From contig NC_135497.1 of the NCBI RefSeq assembly GCF_052857255.1, positions 346,534,799 to 346,598,798 on the forward strand: a stretch of DNA of 64,000 nucleotides, given 5' to 3'. A model generated the notes under the pieces. That model was not told where the DNA came from. It ran no database searches and saw only the letters and a program-made list of their open reading frames with translations. The first letter of the stretch is position 1. Each line of letters begins with the position of its first letter. This DNA comes from Amblyomma americanum. Lineage: Eukaryota; Arthropoda; Arachnida; Ixodida; Ixodidae. The translations under genes and the position numbers were made by a program. Of the stretch, positions 12,883-23,778 are shown one piece after another.

Positions 12883-13513
12883 TATTTGAAACTTCTACCT
12901 GGGATTCTGTCCATGGCGGATTTAAAGTGGTGGCGAAGGCTGGGCCGAAAAGTGGTTTAGCGCGACTGCAGCACAACCAGAGGATGGGGGGCAAAACACT
13001 CATATAAAGAAATGATAAAGCTACAAAATTAAAATGTAATCTGCCAATAGAAAAGAAAAAATATATTAGCACCTTGTTTTATGAAAGAGGTAAGTCATTT
13101 TATTAAAACCTGGGAAATTTTGTATTTTTGCAACACTCTTGACCTGCCCCCTATTCATGAGTGTGCGGTGCATTACAGCGCGTCTTTGCAGGCCTTGTTT
13201 CAATACCCGGCTAACCCGGCCACAGTGGCGGGAGCTTACGAAGCGATTTCTTATCGCCAGCTGTCTGCGATGGCGCGCCTGGTAAAGCGTATAAATTTAG
13301 CTCGCCGGTCTCAAAATGCTCCTTTTGCGAAGTTTTCGTCGTCCTTGCACGTCGCTTCTTTGTCACCGTTCGGCAAGATTTGCACCCCGCTGCACCGCTG
13401 CGGCAGTTTTCTCGGTTTTGTCGTTTCCTTCGGCGTGCGGCCAGTGCGAAGTCTTTTTCCGTCTTTGCACGCTTCGCGCTCTTCTTTTGAAGCGCTTAGC
13501 GCTTCATTTCAAG

Positions 13514-13617
13514 ATGAGCTTGTGGCATGTGAAGAAACGATGCTCCGTGGTACACTGCGACAGCGTGGATAGTACCATTGGTGTCACGCTACACCGATTC
13601 CCGCTGGACTTTCACAG
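13514..13617 (+). CDS. THAP/P-type transposase gene, exon 1 (duplicate copy 1)
   Basis: ATG at 13,514 opens MSLWHVKKRCSVVHC, the first two metal-binding cysteines of a THAP zinc finger, followed by TLHRFPLDFHR, the THAP 'FHRFP' region. The exon closes at donor CACAG|GTGTGT with two bases of a codon, matching the exon at 14,369. A TATA-like CATATAAAG lies at about 13,001. The fold is the C2CH DNA-binding domain of P-element transposases, THAP9 and other THAP proteins. This copy is probably non-functional, because the gene body with the transposase domain exists only after the second copy. Confidence 0.75.
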
Positions 13618-14368
13618 GTGTGTCGTCTGCTCTAGGTATGCGCGATAGCTTCGATATGGTTTCGCCGGGCTGTTCGCTCGTGTTTCATAGCTGTAACCCG
13701 TTCGTGCGTACTTGGCTTCATGTTTTCGGGGATATTTATGTACTACACTGCAGGGCACACACTTTCAGTGCTGAGGTGTGCGAAAGAGGCCCACATTTTT
13801 CTAATTTATATTGAGTTTCATGCAGCTGACTATCACCAACGTGAACTTCACACCGGGCTCTCAGGAGCAACCACGTGCACGCTACTGACCGGGAGGCCCA
13901 TTTAGAACAAAGTTTGCTACCTGACAGCTCTGAGTACGACATTGTTTAGTTTTGCAAAACCATGAAGCCAATTTGAGGATCCCCTCGCAGCTGGGAATAT
14001 CGAAACTCAGCCTCGTGTATGTGCGCGGCTTTGAGGAGGCTTTAACTGGATTCGCTCAGCAGGAGTTATTGCCTGCCTTGGTATTGCTGTCCTACATATA
14101 CATGACTGTCAGGGTAATTTTAAACGGACTTCACTCTCGTCACTCGTTGAGCTTAGAAAAGCAGCTAGCCGCGTGGCATGAGGATGAGCGTTACCGCACT
14201 CTGGGGCGCAGAGAGCTTGGCGCGAGCATTTACTACCATAGTTCAGATGTAATGCAAGTATAATTTACTGCAGTTAGCAGTGACAGGAATAATGACGCAT
14301 TGGCGTTTCGAGTATGCGTATTCCTTTTGGCGCAGTTGTATCTAACGTGCATGTTGCATCACGTCCAG

Positions 14369-14532
14369 GTGCCGAGCGTGGGCGCAGTTCTGCCGCAACG
14401 TCAGCCTGGAGAAGAAGGCGCCGTCGCAGCTACGAGAACTCAGGATTTGCTCGAGGCACTTCGAACCATCTGTGTATCTGACGTCAGGAAGGCTGCGACA
14501 CGATGCTTTGCCTACTCGAGCAAGCATTGCCG
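14369..14532 (+). CDS. THAP/P-type transposase gene, exon 2 (copy 1)
   Basis: Acceptor ACGTCCAG; the exon finishes the THAP domain: CRAWAQFC (the THAP tryptophan), ICSRHFE (the C-x2-H metal ligands) and RLRHDALPTRASIA, the equivalent of the conserved AVPT box. It leaves in phase 1 at GCCG|GTAATT. Together with exon 1 this gives a complete C2CH domain of about 88 residues. Confidence 0.8.
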
Positions 14533-14751
14533 GTAATTTTTGTTATCAAACTTTTAAGGCATTCGCCGCTCTTGAAATGTCAGGTTTTGTGAAAAAATGA
14601 AATTTTTCCTTTTTGTCTTAACCGTAAACAGTCTAGAGTCTTTTGCAAAACGAATTATGTATCTGTCTTGTGGCTTTAAAAATTACAGTAAATTTTTACC
14701 TGCACCCTGCTAAGCGAAAACGAAAATGGAAGTATCGCTTTCACGTGAGCA

Positions 14752-14752
14752 C

Positions 14753-14847
<95 letters not shown>
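14752..14847. repeat. (TA)n microsatellite in intron 2, copy 1
   Basis: About 95 bases of TA repeat; the copy 2 equivalent is longer (22,914-23,020). Such length changes are the main differences between the copies. Confidence 0.9.
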
Positions 14848-14849
<2 letters not shown>

Positions 14850-15607
14850 GTTCGTTTTACGTCTCTTTTATGCACTGTACACTGTATGTGAGGTTCGTGA
14901 CAAATTTCCAACATAGCATAGAATTAGGTTTGTGCTTGTGGTAATCTAATGGCACAAGCTTAGTAGGCGAAGCGTGCTCAAGCGAATTTCTAGGCATGGG
15001 TGCGGAAAAAGCACACTGACGGTGTGAATACTCTTGCCTGATATTTCCGGTAAAAAAAAAAAGGATAATGGAAGTCGGATATTCGGTAGTCTGGTATGGC
15101 AAAGGGCTCCAAAGGATCTTAACGTGAGTCTGTCAGTCTTCCGGTTCAGGCTGTTTGATGCCGCTAGCCACTTCAGCAACGGAAACCAGGCGACTCTACA
15201 TGTTTTTCAGCAAGTGGGAGTTGAATCTTTTATATTCACCATGAAACCTTGTCTCATGAACGGTCCCTGTCGTGTCCAGAGGGCATTCTCGTCCTTCCTT
15301 TGATAGCTCAAAAGAAGTGAGGGGGAAAAAAAGGTGAGCCTTCCTAAATGTTTGATGAATTTTAGTACTCCAGAACTTTTCTTTCTTGTATGCAGAGCTT
15401 CTTTTTTCATCTTCAGTCTTATCAGGATGCAATCTTATGCCGACTTGGGCAAGGTACGCTTGGTGAAAAGCTTCTCGAGATATTGTGTGCTCATGTGTTA
15501 TGTATCAAAGCATGCACTGAACGATTATAGAAATGCACTAATAATTGTTTGTGTTGTTGCCTTTTACCTCAATATTCATGCTAGCGAAAGCCAATGTTTG
15601 TCAACAG

Positions 15608-16750
15608 GATAGATAAGCGGGCGAGTTGGTGATACATAATGCAAAAAAACAGCGCGAACAAACGGGGACTAGACGAAGAATACACAGGAACAAGCGCTGA
15701 CTCTCAACTAAAGTTTAATCACAGGAAGCACACTTATAAAAGGAAACAGAAAACGAAAAAACACAAAATCAGAACGCATGTGTTACTATGTGATGTCCAG
15801 ATATGCAACCTCACAGTCACGCAGGAGCAGGGATGGTTGGCTGACACATAATCTTGGTTTCTTTGTCATGTTATACGCCTCGATAATTTCCCTGGTCAAC
15901 TGGTCGGGGTGTTTGTACAAAATGTCAGTAAAATGCAAGGACGGAAAACATGATTGACACTCTCGGCAATGATCAACTAGATTAGTGGAGCGATTAGATT
16001 CTAATGAAATGATGACTGCTGTTTCTGATTGCATCACTTCGGACAATGATGAAGAACAGTTTATAAGTGTTTGTGGTATTGCTGTGTCTGGGTTCCTTGA
16101 GCTGTTGTCTTTTTATGTTAAATCTACCTTTGTTGAATGGGAAGGCACACTCTATACCCAGAAAGCGGGTGTTTGTATTGGGTCTAAAGTAGCGCCTGCG
16201 CTTAGTGATATTTTTCTGTCGTTCGTGGATAGAGCTATCCAGAAAGATTTGTGTGGAATGCCGTACCGAATTTTCAGATACGTCGATGATTTTTTAATCC
16301 TCATTGAAAAAACGGACTATGCTAAGCACATGTCTACATTGTTAGAAGCATTTAAAGCTAATGCACGGGGTTTACAGTTCACCACTGAGGTACCGGTCGA
16401 TAACCAGATACAATTTTTAGATTTATGTTTGACTGAGGGGAAGGGACACATGTGTTGGAATTACGCGCCACGTGCCAACAAACCGCTGCTGAACTATAAG
16501 TCACATCATTCTAAGGTAGTGAAATGTGGAATTGTTGTTTCATCCTTGTCATCTGCGTTGTCAAAATCTTGTCACCATGCTATGCAAGAAAGCTTTGATA
16601 ATCAGGCTAAGAGACTAAAGGAAGCAGGATATCCAGCTGAGCTTATCACTTTGGGTTGCAATAAAATAATTAAAAAGCTTAAAGCGCCGACATTGCTGCC
16701 GTCTTCACAGAAAGAACAGAAACGGAAAAAGTTCGCAGTCCTTCCCTATG
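15608..16750 (+). mobile_element. Penelope-like element, truncated by deletion (copy 1)
   Basis: It has an inverted copy of the element's own 3' end (15,608 to about 16,008) followed by the reverse transcriptase body (16,009-16,750) in plus orientation. The RT shows motif B (CIGSKVAPALSDIF) and motif C (RYVDDFLIL). Compared with copy 2 at 23,779, everything after 16,750 is deleted: the RT thumb end, the GIY-YIG nuclease and the right arm. The open frame then runs by chance into transposase exon 3. Confidence 0.85.
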
Positions 16751-16836
16751 AATTCTCTTTTCTCTCCGCAATAATGTTGCCATTTCAGACACCTCAAGCG
16801 AATGCAGCAGCGACATGGACTGTTCACAATCTCTGA
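15985..16836 (+). pseudogene. Penelope RT fragment fused to foreign sequence by a deletion
   Basis: Only residues up to about 255 are Penelope RT; the last 28 come from sequence beyond the deletion joint. Motif A and everything N-terminal are missing, so the frame starts inside the RT palm and the first residues come from the inverted arm. The YVDD box is intact, but without motif A and the GIY-YIG domain the product cannot be a working polymerase. Confidence 0.8.
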
Positions 16837-16875
16837 GCGAAACTTCGGCATCAGTGCGCCGGGCTGGAGAACCAG
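16789..16875 (+). CDS. THAP/P-type transposase gene, exon 3 (copy 1)
   Basis: Between acceptor CCATTTCAG and donor CCAG|GTGAGC, 28 residues rich in Ser and acidic residues (TSSECSSDMDCSQSLSETSA…) form a linker after the THAP domain. Phases in and out are 1, fitting both neighbours. A 1,030-bp deletion ends only 38 bases upstream (16,750/16,751), leaving the pyrimidine tract and acceptor intact. Confidence 0.6.
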
Positions 16876-16959
16876 GTGAGCAGGGTTGTGTGCATAACTG
16901 ACATAAATATTTTGAAAATGGTGACGACTGAAAGCTCATTGGACTGCTTCCTATGACAG

Positions 16960-17037
16960 CTGCTGTCTCCGGTGAACCTGTTTCCAAGGGGTACGTCCAG
17001 AGTCGGTCGTCCCAGTCGCTGCTACTCTTCCAAGAAG
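16960..17037 (+). CDS. THAP/P-type transposase gene, exon 4 (copy 1)
   Basis: Acceptor TATGACAG and donor AAGAAG|GTGATT enclose 78 nt encoding AVSGEPVSKGYVQSRSSQSL and a short tail, a low-complexity linker. Phase 1 on both sides agrees with exons 3 and 5. It is identical in copy 2. Confidence 0.55.
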
Positions 17038-17320
17038 GTGATTGTTATTTCGTATCTGCTCGAACAGCCTGAGGAGGTATGGCTCAGAAATATGCTACAA
17101 TTCCTTGTCTGTGCGCTATGCAGATGGTGCCAGCCGTACTGGTTCTACGCTGAACCAAGCTTGTTCCCACGCCAGTGGCTTCATAATGGTTCAGTGTAAG
17201 TGTCAATTCCGCCTGTGGCGCTTAGTTATTATTTGTGCATTGTTGGGTTGCTGGCTTCCCTGTCAGAACTGTGCTGTCACTATATTTTGTTCTTTATATT
17301 CTGTGGGCGCAGCTGACCAC

Positions 17321-17899
17321 TGTTGCAAATGGGTTGCAAGCCCCAAGGGTAGCATTGGCCTGGCGGCCTGGGGCACAGCTGGAAACATCCGAAGGTCCCG
17401 GCAAAGGATGAGTCGACTGGCAACAGAACAACTTGTTTATTCTGGCTTCGCAAAAGAGCAGCCGGTCAGGGCGACCACGTTACTCGAAGGAAGAAATCGA
17501 AGTCTCTCTTTGGCGTCCGGGGCAGCGGCTTTTATACCCTCGGAGTCGAGGGCAAGAAGGAACGGCTTGGGATGAGTCGCACGAGACGGCGACGCACGGA
17601 AATGTTGAGACGTGAAGTGACGCGTCCGCCGGGCCGGCGCCGGTCAGATCTCCTCGCCTCCCAGTTGGGGGAGCTCCTCTCCCCGGCTGCCGCGCTTTGA
17701 CAAGCGTGGGCACTAACATGCACACACACACACACACGCACACACGACGACACGTGGCATTGAAACCTGCCTGGACGCGCTTGGCGTCAGGCGTTACGGC
17801 AGCACTGAACGGGCCCAAAATGACCGCCACTTTGAACGAAGCCCCGGCGTCCGTTGCATCCGCGCCGGCTATACCGCGCGTCGTAGGCGAAACGTAACA
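17321..17899 (-). repeat. 3' LTR of the Ty3/gypsy element, copy 1
   Basis: 579 bp, TG…CA ends on the minus strand (TGTTACGTTTCG … CATTTGCAACA). It is identical by eye to the LTR at 26,519-27,097 and about 97% like the 5' LTR at 31,032-31,607. A purine-rich GGCGGGGCGG precedes it on the element strand, as expected of a polypurine tract. It contains a short CA repeat. Confidence 0.9.
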
Positions 17900-18379
17900 G
17901 ACCGCCCCGCCGGGAGAAGGAGATCCCGATGGTCAGGGGACTGCATCCGCTGTCCAGAGGGATGTCGCTCGATGATGCTCGTAATCGAAATCGGTCGTCC
18001 CTCGGCGTTGCATGAGCGCAGCGCACAGAGAAGGCCTCGTTCTCAGGTTCAGGATCACACAGGACACTGCAAAGTGACTTCGGGAGAGTTGCCATATTTG
18101 TGCTCGTTCCCAGCAAGCGTTAGAACTACGCCGAAACGCAACCGCTCAGTCAGCAAGCACGAGACAACCCTCACTAAGCTATGCCAGGCTCTTTCCCCTT
18201 TTATACTACTGCCTAGTTACTTACAGTAGTCAAGCAGCACTCAGAACGCGTCCACAAATTGGAAAATTGCACTAGAAAGCACATAATGACTTTGAAACAC
18301 TAAACAAAAGCAATATGTTAAAAATCCTGCCTCAGGAAGAAAACATCAGTAACAAACAACTTTGAGGCGGATTCCTACG

Positions 18380-20617
18380 TTAGGGGCTTCGACTTAAGCC
18401 ATCGCCGTTACCGTTGAGACTCCCCTTTTTGTAACGCACCTCAAAGGAATATTGTTGCAAAGCGAGGCTCCAGCGCAGGAGGCGGCCATTTTTGGGAGAG
18501 ATGGTCTGCAGCCATTGGAGAGGGCAGTGATCCGTCTCAATGATAAACCTCGAGCCGGCTAGGTAGCATGACAATTTCTGAACGGCCCACACGAGACACG
18601 CACACTCTTTCTCGGTGGCGCTGTACGCCTGCTCACGACAGGTCAGCTTACGACTAGCATAAAGGACGGGGTGTTCCACTTCTCCATTTTCCCGTTGGCA
18701 CAGTACAACGCCCATGCCTCGCTCACTAGCATCGCACTGAACAACGAACCCTTTTGTGTAGTCTGGCGATCGTAGCACAGGCTGGCTTGTTAGGGCGCTC
18801 TTTAGGGCGGTAAAAGCTCTTTCCTTTGTCTCGCTCCAGACGACTGTTTGGGGCTCTGTTTTTCTTAGAGCATCCGTCAGGGGAGCCGCGATATCGGAGT
18901 ACCTGGGGATGTACCTCTGACAGTAGCCGGCGACACCTAAGAACGACCGAATATCGGTCTTCGTGCGCGGTTGCGGGAAGTCTCGCACAGCGGCCACCTT
19001 TATTTCAGAGGGGCGGCGACGACCCTGTCCAATCACGTGACCGAGGTAGACAACCTCGGCCTGTGCTAATTGGCACTTGGGAGCCTTGACTGTCAAGCCC
19101 GCTTCGCGCAGGCGGGTTAGCACTGCCCGCAAGTGTGCTATATGCTCAGACCAGGATGCGGAGAATATCGCTACGTCGTCGAAATACGGTAAAGCGAATT
19201 CTTCCTGTCCCCGCAACACTTTGTCCATGAGGCTTGAAAAGCAGTATGGCGCGTTCTTCAAACCAAAACTCAAAGCTTTAGGACGGAATGTTCCCATTGG
19301 TGAAATGAACGCCGCATACCTACTAGCCTCTTCTGTAAGTGGAACCTGGCAATAACCCCTGACAAGATCTAGGGTGGAAATAAACTGAGCGCTACTAACT
19401 TTGTCAAGGCGCTCCTCGATGTTAGGGATCGGATAAATTTGATCCTTAGTGATGGAATTAAGCCTGCGGTAGTCGACGCAAGGACGAGGTTCCTTGCCCG
19501 GTACCTCAACTAAAATCAAAGGGGAGGTATAATCACTCTCACCCGCCTCAATAACACCGAGCTGTAGCATTTTCTTTACCTCAGCCTCCATAATATCGCG
19601 CTGGCGGGGTGACACCCGGTACGCCTTGGATCGTACTGGCTCTGGGGAGGTAACTTCTATATCATGAGTAAGGACAGAAGTCCTACCAGGCCTCTCAGAG
19701 AACTGACCTTGAAACTCTTGTAAGAGTTGGTGTAGTTCGGTTTTCTGCTCAGCCGACAGCGGTGCTTTAATGATTAAGTCACTAATGACCTGATCAGTGT
19801 CTTCCCTGTTCGTCACTGAGCCTAGTCCCGGAAGCTCGACCGGAAGCTCTTCTAACTTCCCCGTGTCGGGCATTTCCTCTCCAGTACCTGGTGCCTTCAA
19901 CGCTACAGGCTCAATTTTATTCAGTTCGGACGTGCTCTGAATATCAGCTTGCTGCGCCTCCGACTCTTTTTCATTGTTCGACAACGTCGGCCCCGCAACA
20001 ACCGCCTTTGCAGCGAGCTCCCGAACTCTCGATCTGGTTAAGGCCTGAACGCTAGCCTCACCATACAAAAGCCCCTTCTCGCGCAGGAGGTGATCGGACC
20101 TGTTCGAAAATAGGTACGGGTACTGGGGGGGGGGGGGGGGGGGGGGGGGCAGCATAGATGACACTACGGCCTCCGTCTCAAGTGCTCCGAAAGGTCCTTC
20201 AATAAGCACTTTTGCTACGGGCAGACACACGCTATGAGCTTCCACGGCTTGCTTGATCCATGCGCACTCGCCCGTGAACATATCGGGTTCTACGTAAGAG
20301 GGGTGAACTACATCTATTGTAGCTGCGGAATCACGAAGCACTCGGCACTCTTTCCCGTTCACGAGGAAGTCTCGCATGTAAGGCTCGAGAAGCTTCATGT
20401 TCTCGTCAGTGCTACATAATGACAAACACACGACTTTTCTTTTTGCTTCTGGACACTGCGCCGAAAAGTGACCCGGCTTCTGGCACGTATAACACACGCG
20501 CGCTTGCCTCGTCTCGAACCGCTTTCTGCGTTCGGCTTCGGCTGCCGCCGTCTCCTTACGTTCGGTCGGACTGCTTTCACTCGCATCCGCACTACGTGTG
20601 TCCCCCCTTGCTCTCAT
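18380..20617 (-). CDS. Ty3/gypsy gag C-term–protease–RT–RNase H in one open frame (no integrase)
   Basis: 745 residues. A zinc knuckle CYTCQKPGHFSAQC (about 42-55) is followed by a protease region with DSAATIDVVHPSYV, a proline run coded by 25 C, and a linker. Then come RT with RPCVDYRRLNSITKDQIYPI and the catalytic YFDD box (LPYFDDVAIFS), and RNase H with VQCDASERG, ATEKEC and ETDHCPLQWL. The frame ends just after GNGDGLSRSP, so no integrase follows. In the related element at 43-49 kb the integrase lies between protease and RT; here that interval is only a short linker, so the integrase was lost in frame. The start at 20,617 is an internal gag Met; gag is cut at 20,686. Confidence 0.85.
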   Translation of the reverse strand: MRARGDTRSADASESSPTERKETAAAEAERRKRFETRQARVCYTCQKPGHFSAQCPEAKRKVVCLSLCSTDENMKLLEPYMRDFLVNGKECRVLRDSAATIDVVHPSYVEPDMFTGECAWIKQAVEAHSVCLPVAKVLIEGPFGALETEAVVSSMLPPPPPPPPQYPYLFSNRSDHLLREKGLLYGEASVQALTRSRVRELAAKAVVAGPTLSNNEKESEAQQADIQSTSELNKIEPVALKAPGTGEEMPDTGKLEELPVELPGLGSVTNREDTDQVISDLIIKAPLSAEQKTELHQLLQEFQGQFSERPGRTSVLTHDIEVTSPEPVRSKAYRVSPRQRDIMEAEVKKMLQLGVIEAGESDYTSPLILVEVPGKEPRPCVDYRRLNSITKDQIYPIPNIEERLDKVSSAQFISTLDLVRGYCQVPLTEEASRYAAFISPMGTFRPKALSFGLKNAPYCFSSLMDKVLRGQEEFALPYFDDVAIFSASWSEHIAHLRAVLTRLREAGLTVKAPKCQLAQAEVVYLGHVIGQGRRRPSEIKVAAVRDFPQPRTKTDIRSFLGVAGYCQRYIPRYSDIAAPLTDALRKTEPQTVVWSETKERAFTALKSALTSQPVLRSPDYTKGFVVQCDASERGMGVVLCQRENGEVEHPVLYASRKLTCREQAYSATEKECACLVWAVQKLSCYLAGSRFIIETDHCPLQWLQTISPKNGRLLRWSLALQQYSFEVRYKKGSLNGNGDGLSRSP
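20125..20149 (-). repeat. Poly-C run of 25 in pol (copy 1), coding a proline tract
   Basis: On the plus strand this is 25 G. The length keeps protease and RT in one frame in this copy. The same tract is 17 long in copy 2 and breaks the frame. Confidence 0.85.
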
Positions 20618-20686
20618 GGGTGTGAACTTCGGCCTCTCAGACTTGGAGCCAAATTCACCCTTTTGACCGTCCTTAGCTCCGCGAGC

Positions 20687-20706
20687 TCCGCGGCATATAT
20701 ATATAT
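20687..20706. other. Joint of the tandem duplication with filler
   Basis: After the last base shared with gag (…CGCGAGC, 20,686) come the filler TCCGCGGCA and a short TA run, then Ruka copy 2. The filler CCGCGGCA resembles the reverse complement of the Ruka head, suggesting fold-back templated synthesis. Confidence 0.6.
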
Positions 20707-21046
<340 letters not shown>

Positions 21047-21677
21047 TATTTGAAACTTCTACCTGGGATTCTGTCCATGGCGGATTTAAAGTGGTGGCGA
21101 AGGCTGGGCCGAAAAGTGGTTTAGCGCGACTGCAGCACAACCAGAGGATGGGGGGCAAAACACTCATATAAAGAAATGATAAAGCTACAAAATTAAAATG
21201 TAATCTGCCAATAGAAAAGAAAAAATATATTAGCACCTTGTTTTATGAAAGAGGTAAGTCATTTTATTAAAACCTGGGAAATTTTGTATTTTTGCAACAC
21301 TCTTGACCTGCCCCCTATTCATGAGTGTGCGGTGCATTACAGCGCGTCTTTGCAGGCCTTGTTTCAATACCCGGCTAACCCGGCCACAGTGGCGGGAGCT
21401 TACGAAGCGATTTCTTATCGCCAGCTGTCTGCGATGGCGCGCCTGGTAAAGCGTATAAATTTAGCTCGCCGGTCTCAAAATGCTCCTTTTGCGAAGTTTT
21501 CGTCGTCCTTGCACGTCGCTTCTTTGTCACCGTTCGGCAAGATTTGCCCCCCGCTGCACCGCTGCGGCAGTTTTCTCGGTTTTGTCGTTTCCTTCGGCGT
21601 GCGGCCAGTGCGAAGTCTTTTTCCGTCTTTGCACGCTTCGCGCTCTTCTTTTGAAGCGCTTAGCGCTTCATTTCAAG

Positions 21678-21781
21678 ATGAGCTTGTGGCATGTGAAGAA
21701 ACGATGCTCCGTGGTACACTGCGACAGCGTGGATAGTACCATTGGTGTCACGCTACACCGATTCCCGCTGGACTTTCACAG
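21678..21781 (+). CDS. THAP/P-type transposase gene, exon 1 (copy 2, continuous with the gene body)
   Basis: Same sequence as the exon at 13,514: MSLWHVKKRCSVVHC and TLHRFPLDFHR, the first half of the THAP zinc finger. This copy lies upstream of the only copy of the transposase body, so it is the functional or ancestral first coding exon. It ends in phase 2 at CACAG|GTGTGT. Confidence 0.78.
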
Positions 21782-22532
21782 GTGTGTCGTCTGCTCTAGG
21801 TATGCGCGATAGCTTCGATATGGTTTCGCCGGGCTGTTCGCTCGTGTTTCATAGCTGTAACCCGTTCGTGCGTACTTGGCTTCATGTTTTCGGGGATATT
21901 TATGTACTACACTGCAGGGCACACACTTTCAGTGCTGAGGTGTGCGAAAGAGGCCCACATTTTTCTAATTTATATTGAGTTTCATGCAGCTGACTATCAC
22001 CAACGTGAACTTCACACCGGGCTCTCAGGAGCAACCACGTGCACGCTACTGACCGGGAGGCCCATTTAGAACAAAGTTTGCTACCTGACAGCTCTGAGTA
22101 CGACATTGTTTAGTTTTGCAAAACCATGAAGCCAATTTGAGGATCCCCTCGCAGCTGGGAATATCGAAACTCAGCCTCGTGTATGTGCGCGGCTTTGAGG
22201 AGGCTTTAACTGGATTCGCTCAGCAGGAGTTATTGCCTGCCTTGGTATTGCTGTCCTACATATACATGACTGTCAGGGTAATTTTAAACGGACTTCACTC
22301 TCGTCACTCGTTGAGCTTAGAAAAGCAGCTAGCCGCGTGGCATGAGGATGAGCGTTACCGCACTCTGGGGCGCAGAGAGCTTGGCGCGAGCATTTACTAC
22401 CATAGTTCAGATGTAATGCAAGTATAATTTACTGCAGTTAGCAGTGACAGGAATAATGACGCATTGGCGTTTCGAGTATGCGTATTCCTTTTGGCGCAGT
22501 TGTATCTAACGTGCATGTTGCATCACGTCCAG

Positions 22533-22696
22533 GTGCCGAGCGTGGGCGCAGTTCTGCCGCAACGTCAGCCTGGAGAAGAAGGCGCCGTCGCAGCTACGAG
22601 AACTCAGGATTTGCTCGAGGCACTTCGAACCATCTGTGTATCTGACGTCAGGAAGGCTGCGACACGATGCTTTGCCTACTCGAGCAAGCATTGCCG
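22533..22696 (+). CDS. THAP/P-type transposase gene, exon 2 (copy 2)
   Basis: It completes the THAP domain with the invariant Trp (CRAWAQFC), the C-x2-H pair (ICSRHFE) and an ALPT box. Phases match exon 1 (joining codon AG|G) and exon 3 (G|AC). Confidence 0.8.
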
Positions 22697-22913
22697 GTAA
22701 TTTTTGTTATCAAACTTTTAAGGCATTCGCCGCTCTTGAAATGTCAGGTTTTGTGAAAAAATGAAATTTTTCCTTTTTGTCTTAACCGTAAACAGTCTAG
22801 AGTCTTTTGCAAAACGAATTATGTATCTGTCTTGTGGCTTTAAAAATTACAGTAAATTTTTACCTGCACCCTGCTAAGCGAAAACGAAAATGGAAGTATC
22901 GCTTTCACGTGAG

Positions 22914-23024
<111 letters not shown>

Positions 23025-23778
23025 CGTTTTACGTCTCTTTTATGCACTGTACACTGTATGTGAGGTTCGTGACAAATTTCCAACATAGCATAGAATTAGG
23101 TTTGTGCTTGTGGTAATCTAATGGCACAAGCTTAGTAGGCGAAGCGTGCTCAAGCGAATTTCTAGGCATGGGTGCGGAAAAAGTACACTGACGGTGTGAA
23201 TACTCTTGCCTGATATTTCCCGTAAAAAAAAAAGGATAATGGAAGTCGGATATTCGGTAGTCTGGTATGGCAAAGGGCTCCAAAGGATCTTAACGTGAGT
23301 CTGTCAGTCTTCCGGTTCAGGCTGTTTGATGCCGCTAGCCACTTCAGCAACGGAAACCAGGCGACTCTACATGTTTTTCAGCAAGTGGGAGTTGAATCTT
23401 TTATATTCACCATGAAACCTTGTCTCATGAACGGTCCCTGTCGTGTCCAGAGGGCATTCTCGTCCTTCCTTTGATAGCTCAAAAGAAGTGAGGGGGAAAA
23501 AAAGGTGAGCCTTCCTAAATGTTTGATGAATTTTAGTACTCCAGAACTTTTCTTTCTTGTATGCAGAGCTTCTTTTTTCATCTTCAGTCTTATCAGGATG
23601 CAATCTTATGCCGACTTGGGCAAGGTACGCTTGGTGAAAAGCTTCTCGAGATATTGTGTGCTCATGTGTTATGTATCAAAGCATGCACTGAACGATTATA
23701 GAAATGCACTAATAATTGTTTGTGTTGTTGCCTTTTACCTCAATATTCATGCTAGCGAAAGCCAATGTTTGTCAACAG

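Larger units (their letters stand above)
17321..20686 (-). mobile_element. Ty3/gypsy (Gmr1-like lineage) element, copy 1, 5'-truncated by the duplication joint
   Basis: Minus strand: it contains the 3' LTR, 3' UTR, RNase H, RT, protease and the C-terminal part of gag. It stops at 20,686 within gag, where the second duplication unit starts. It lacks a 5' LTR and could not transpose by itself. Confidence 0.9.

Noticed and set aside
13081..13572. 163-codon plus-strand frame across transposase exon 1
   Set aside because: It reads exon 1 in the wrong frame, matches no family, and the THAP frame with its splice site explains the region better.
17042..17575. 177-codon frame spanning intron, exon 5 start and LTR
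   Set aside because: It crosses the LTR boundary and the exon in the wrong frame; a chance frame, duplicated with the segment.
18826..19355. Plus-strand frames of 87-92 codons inside the gypsy pol
   Set aside because: They are antisense shadows of RT and RNase H.
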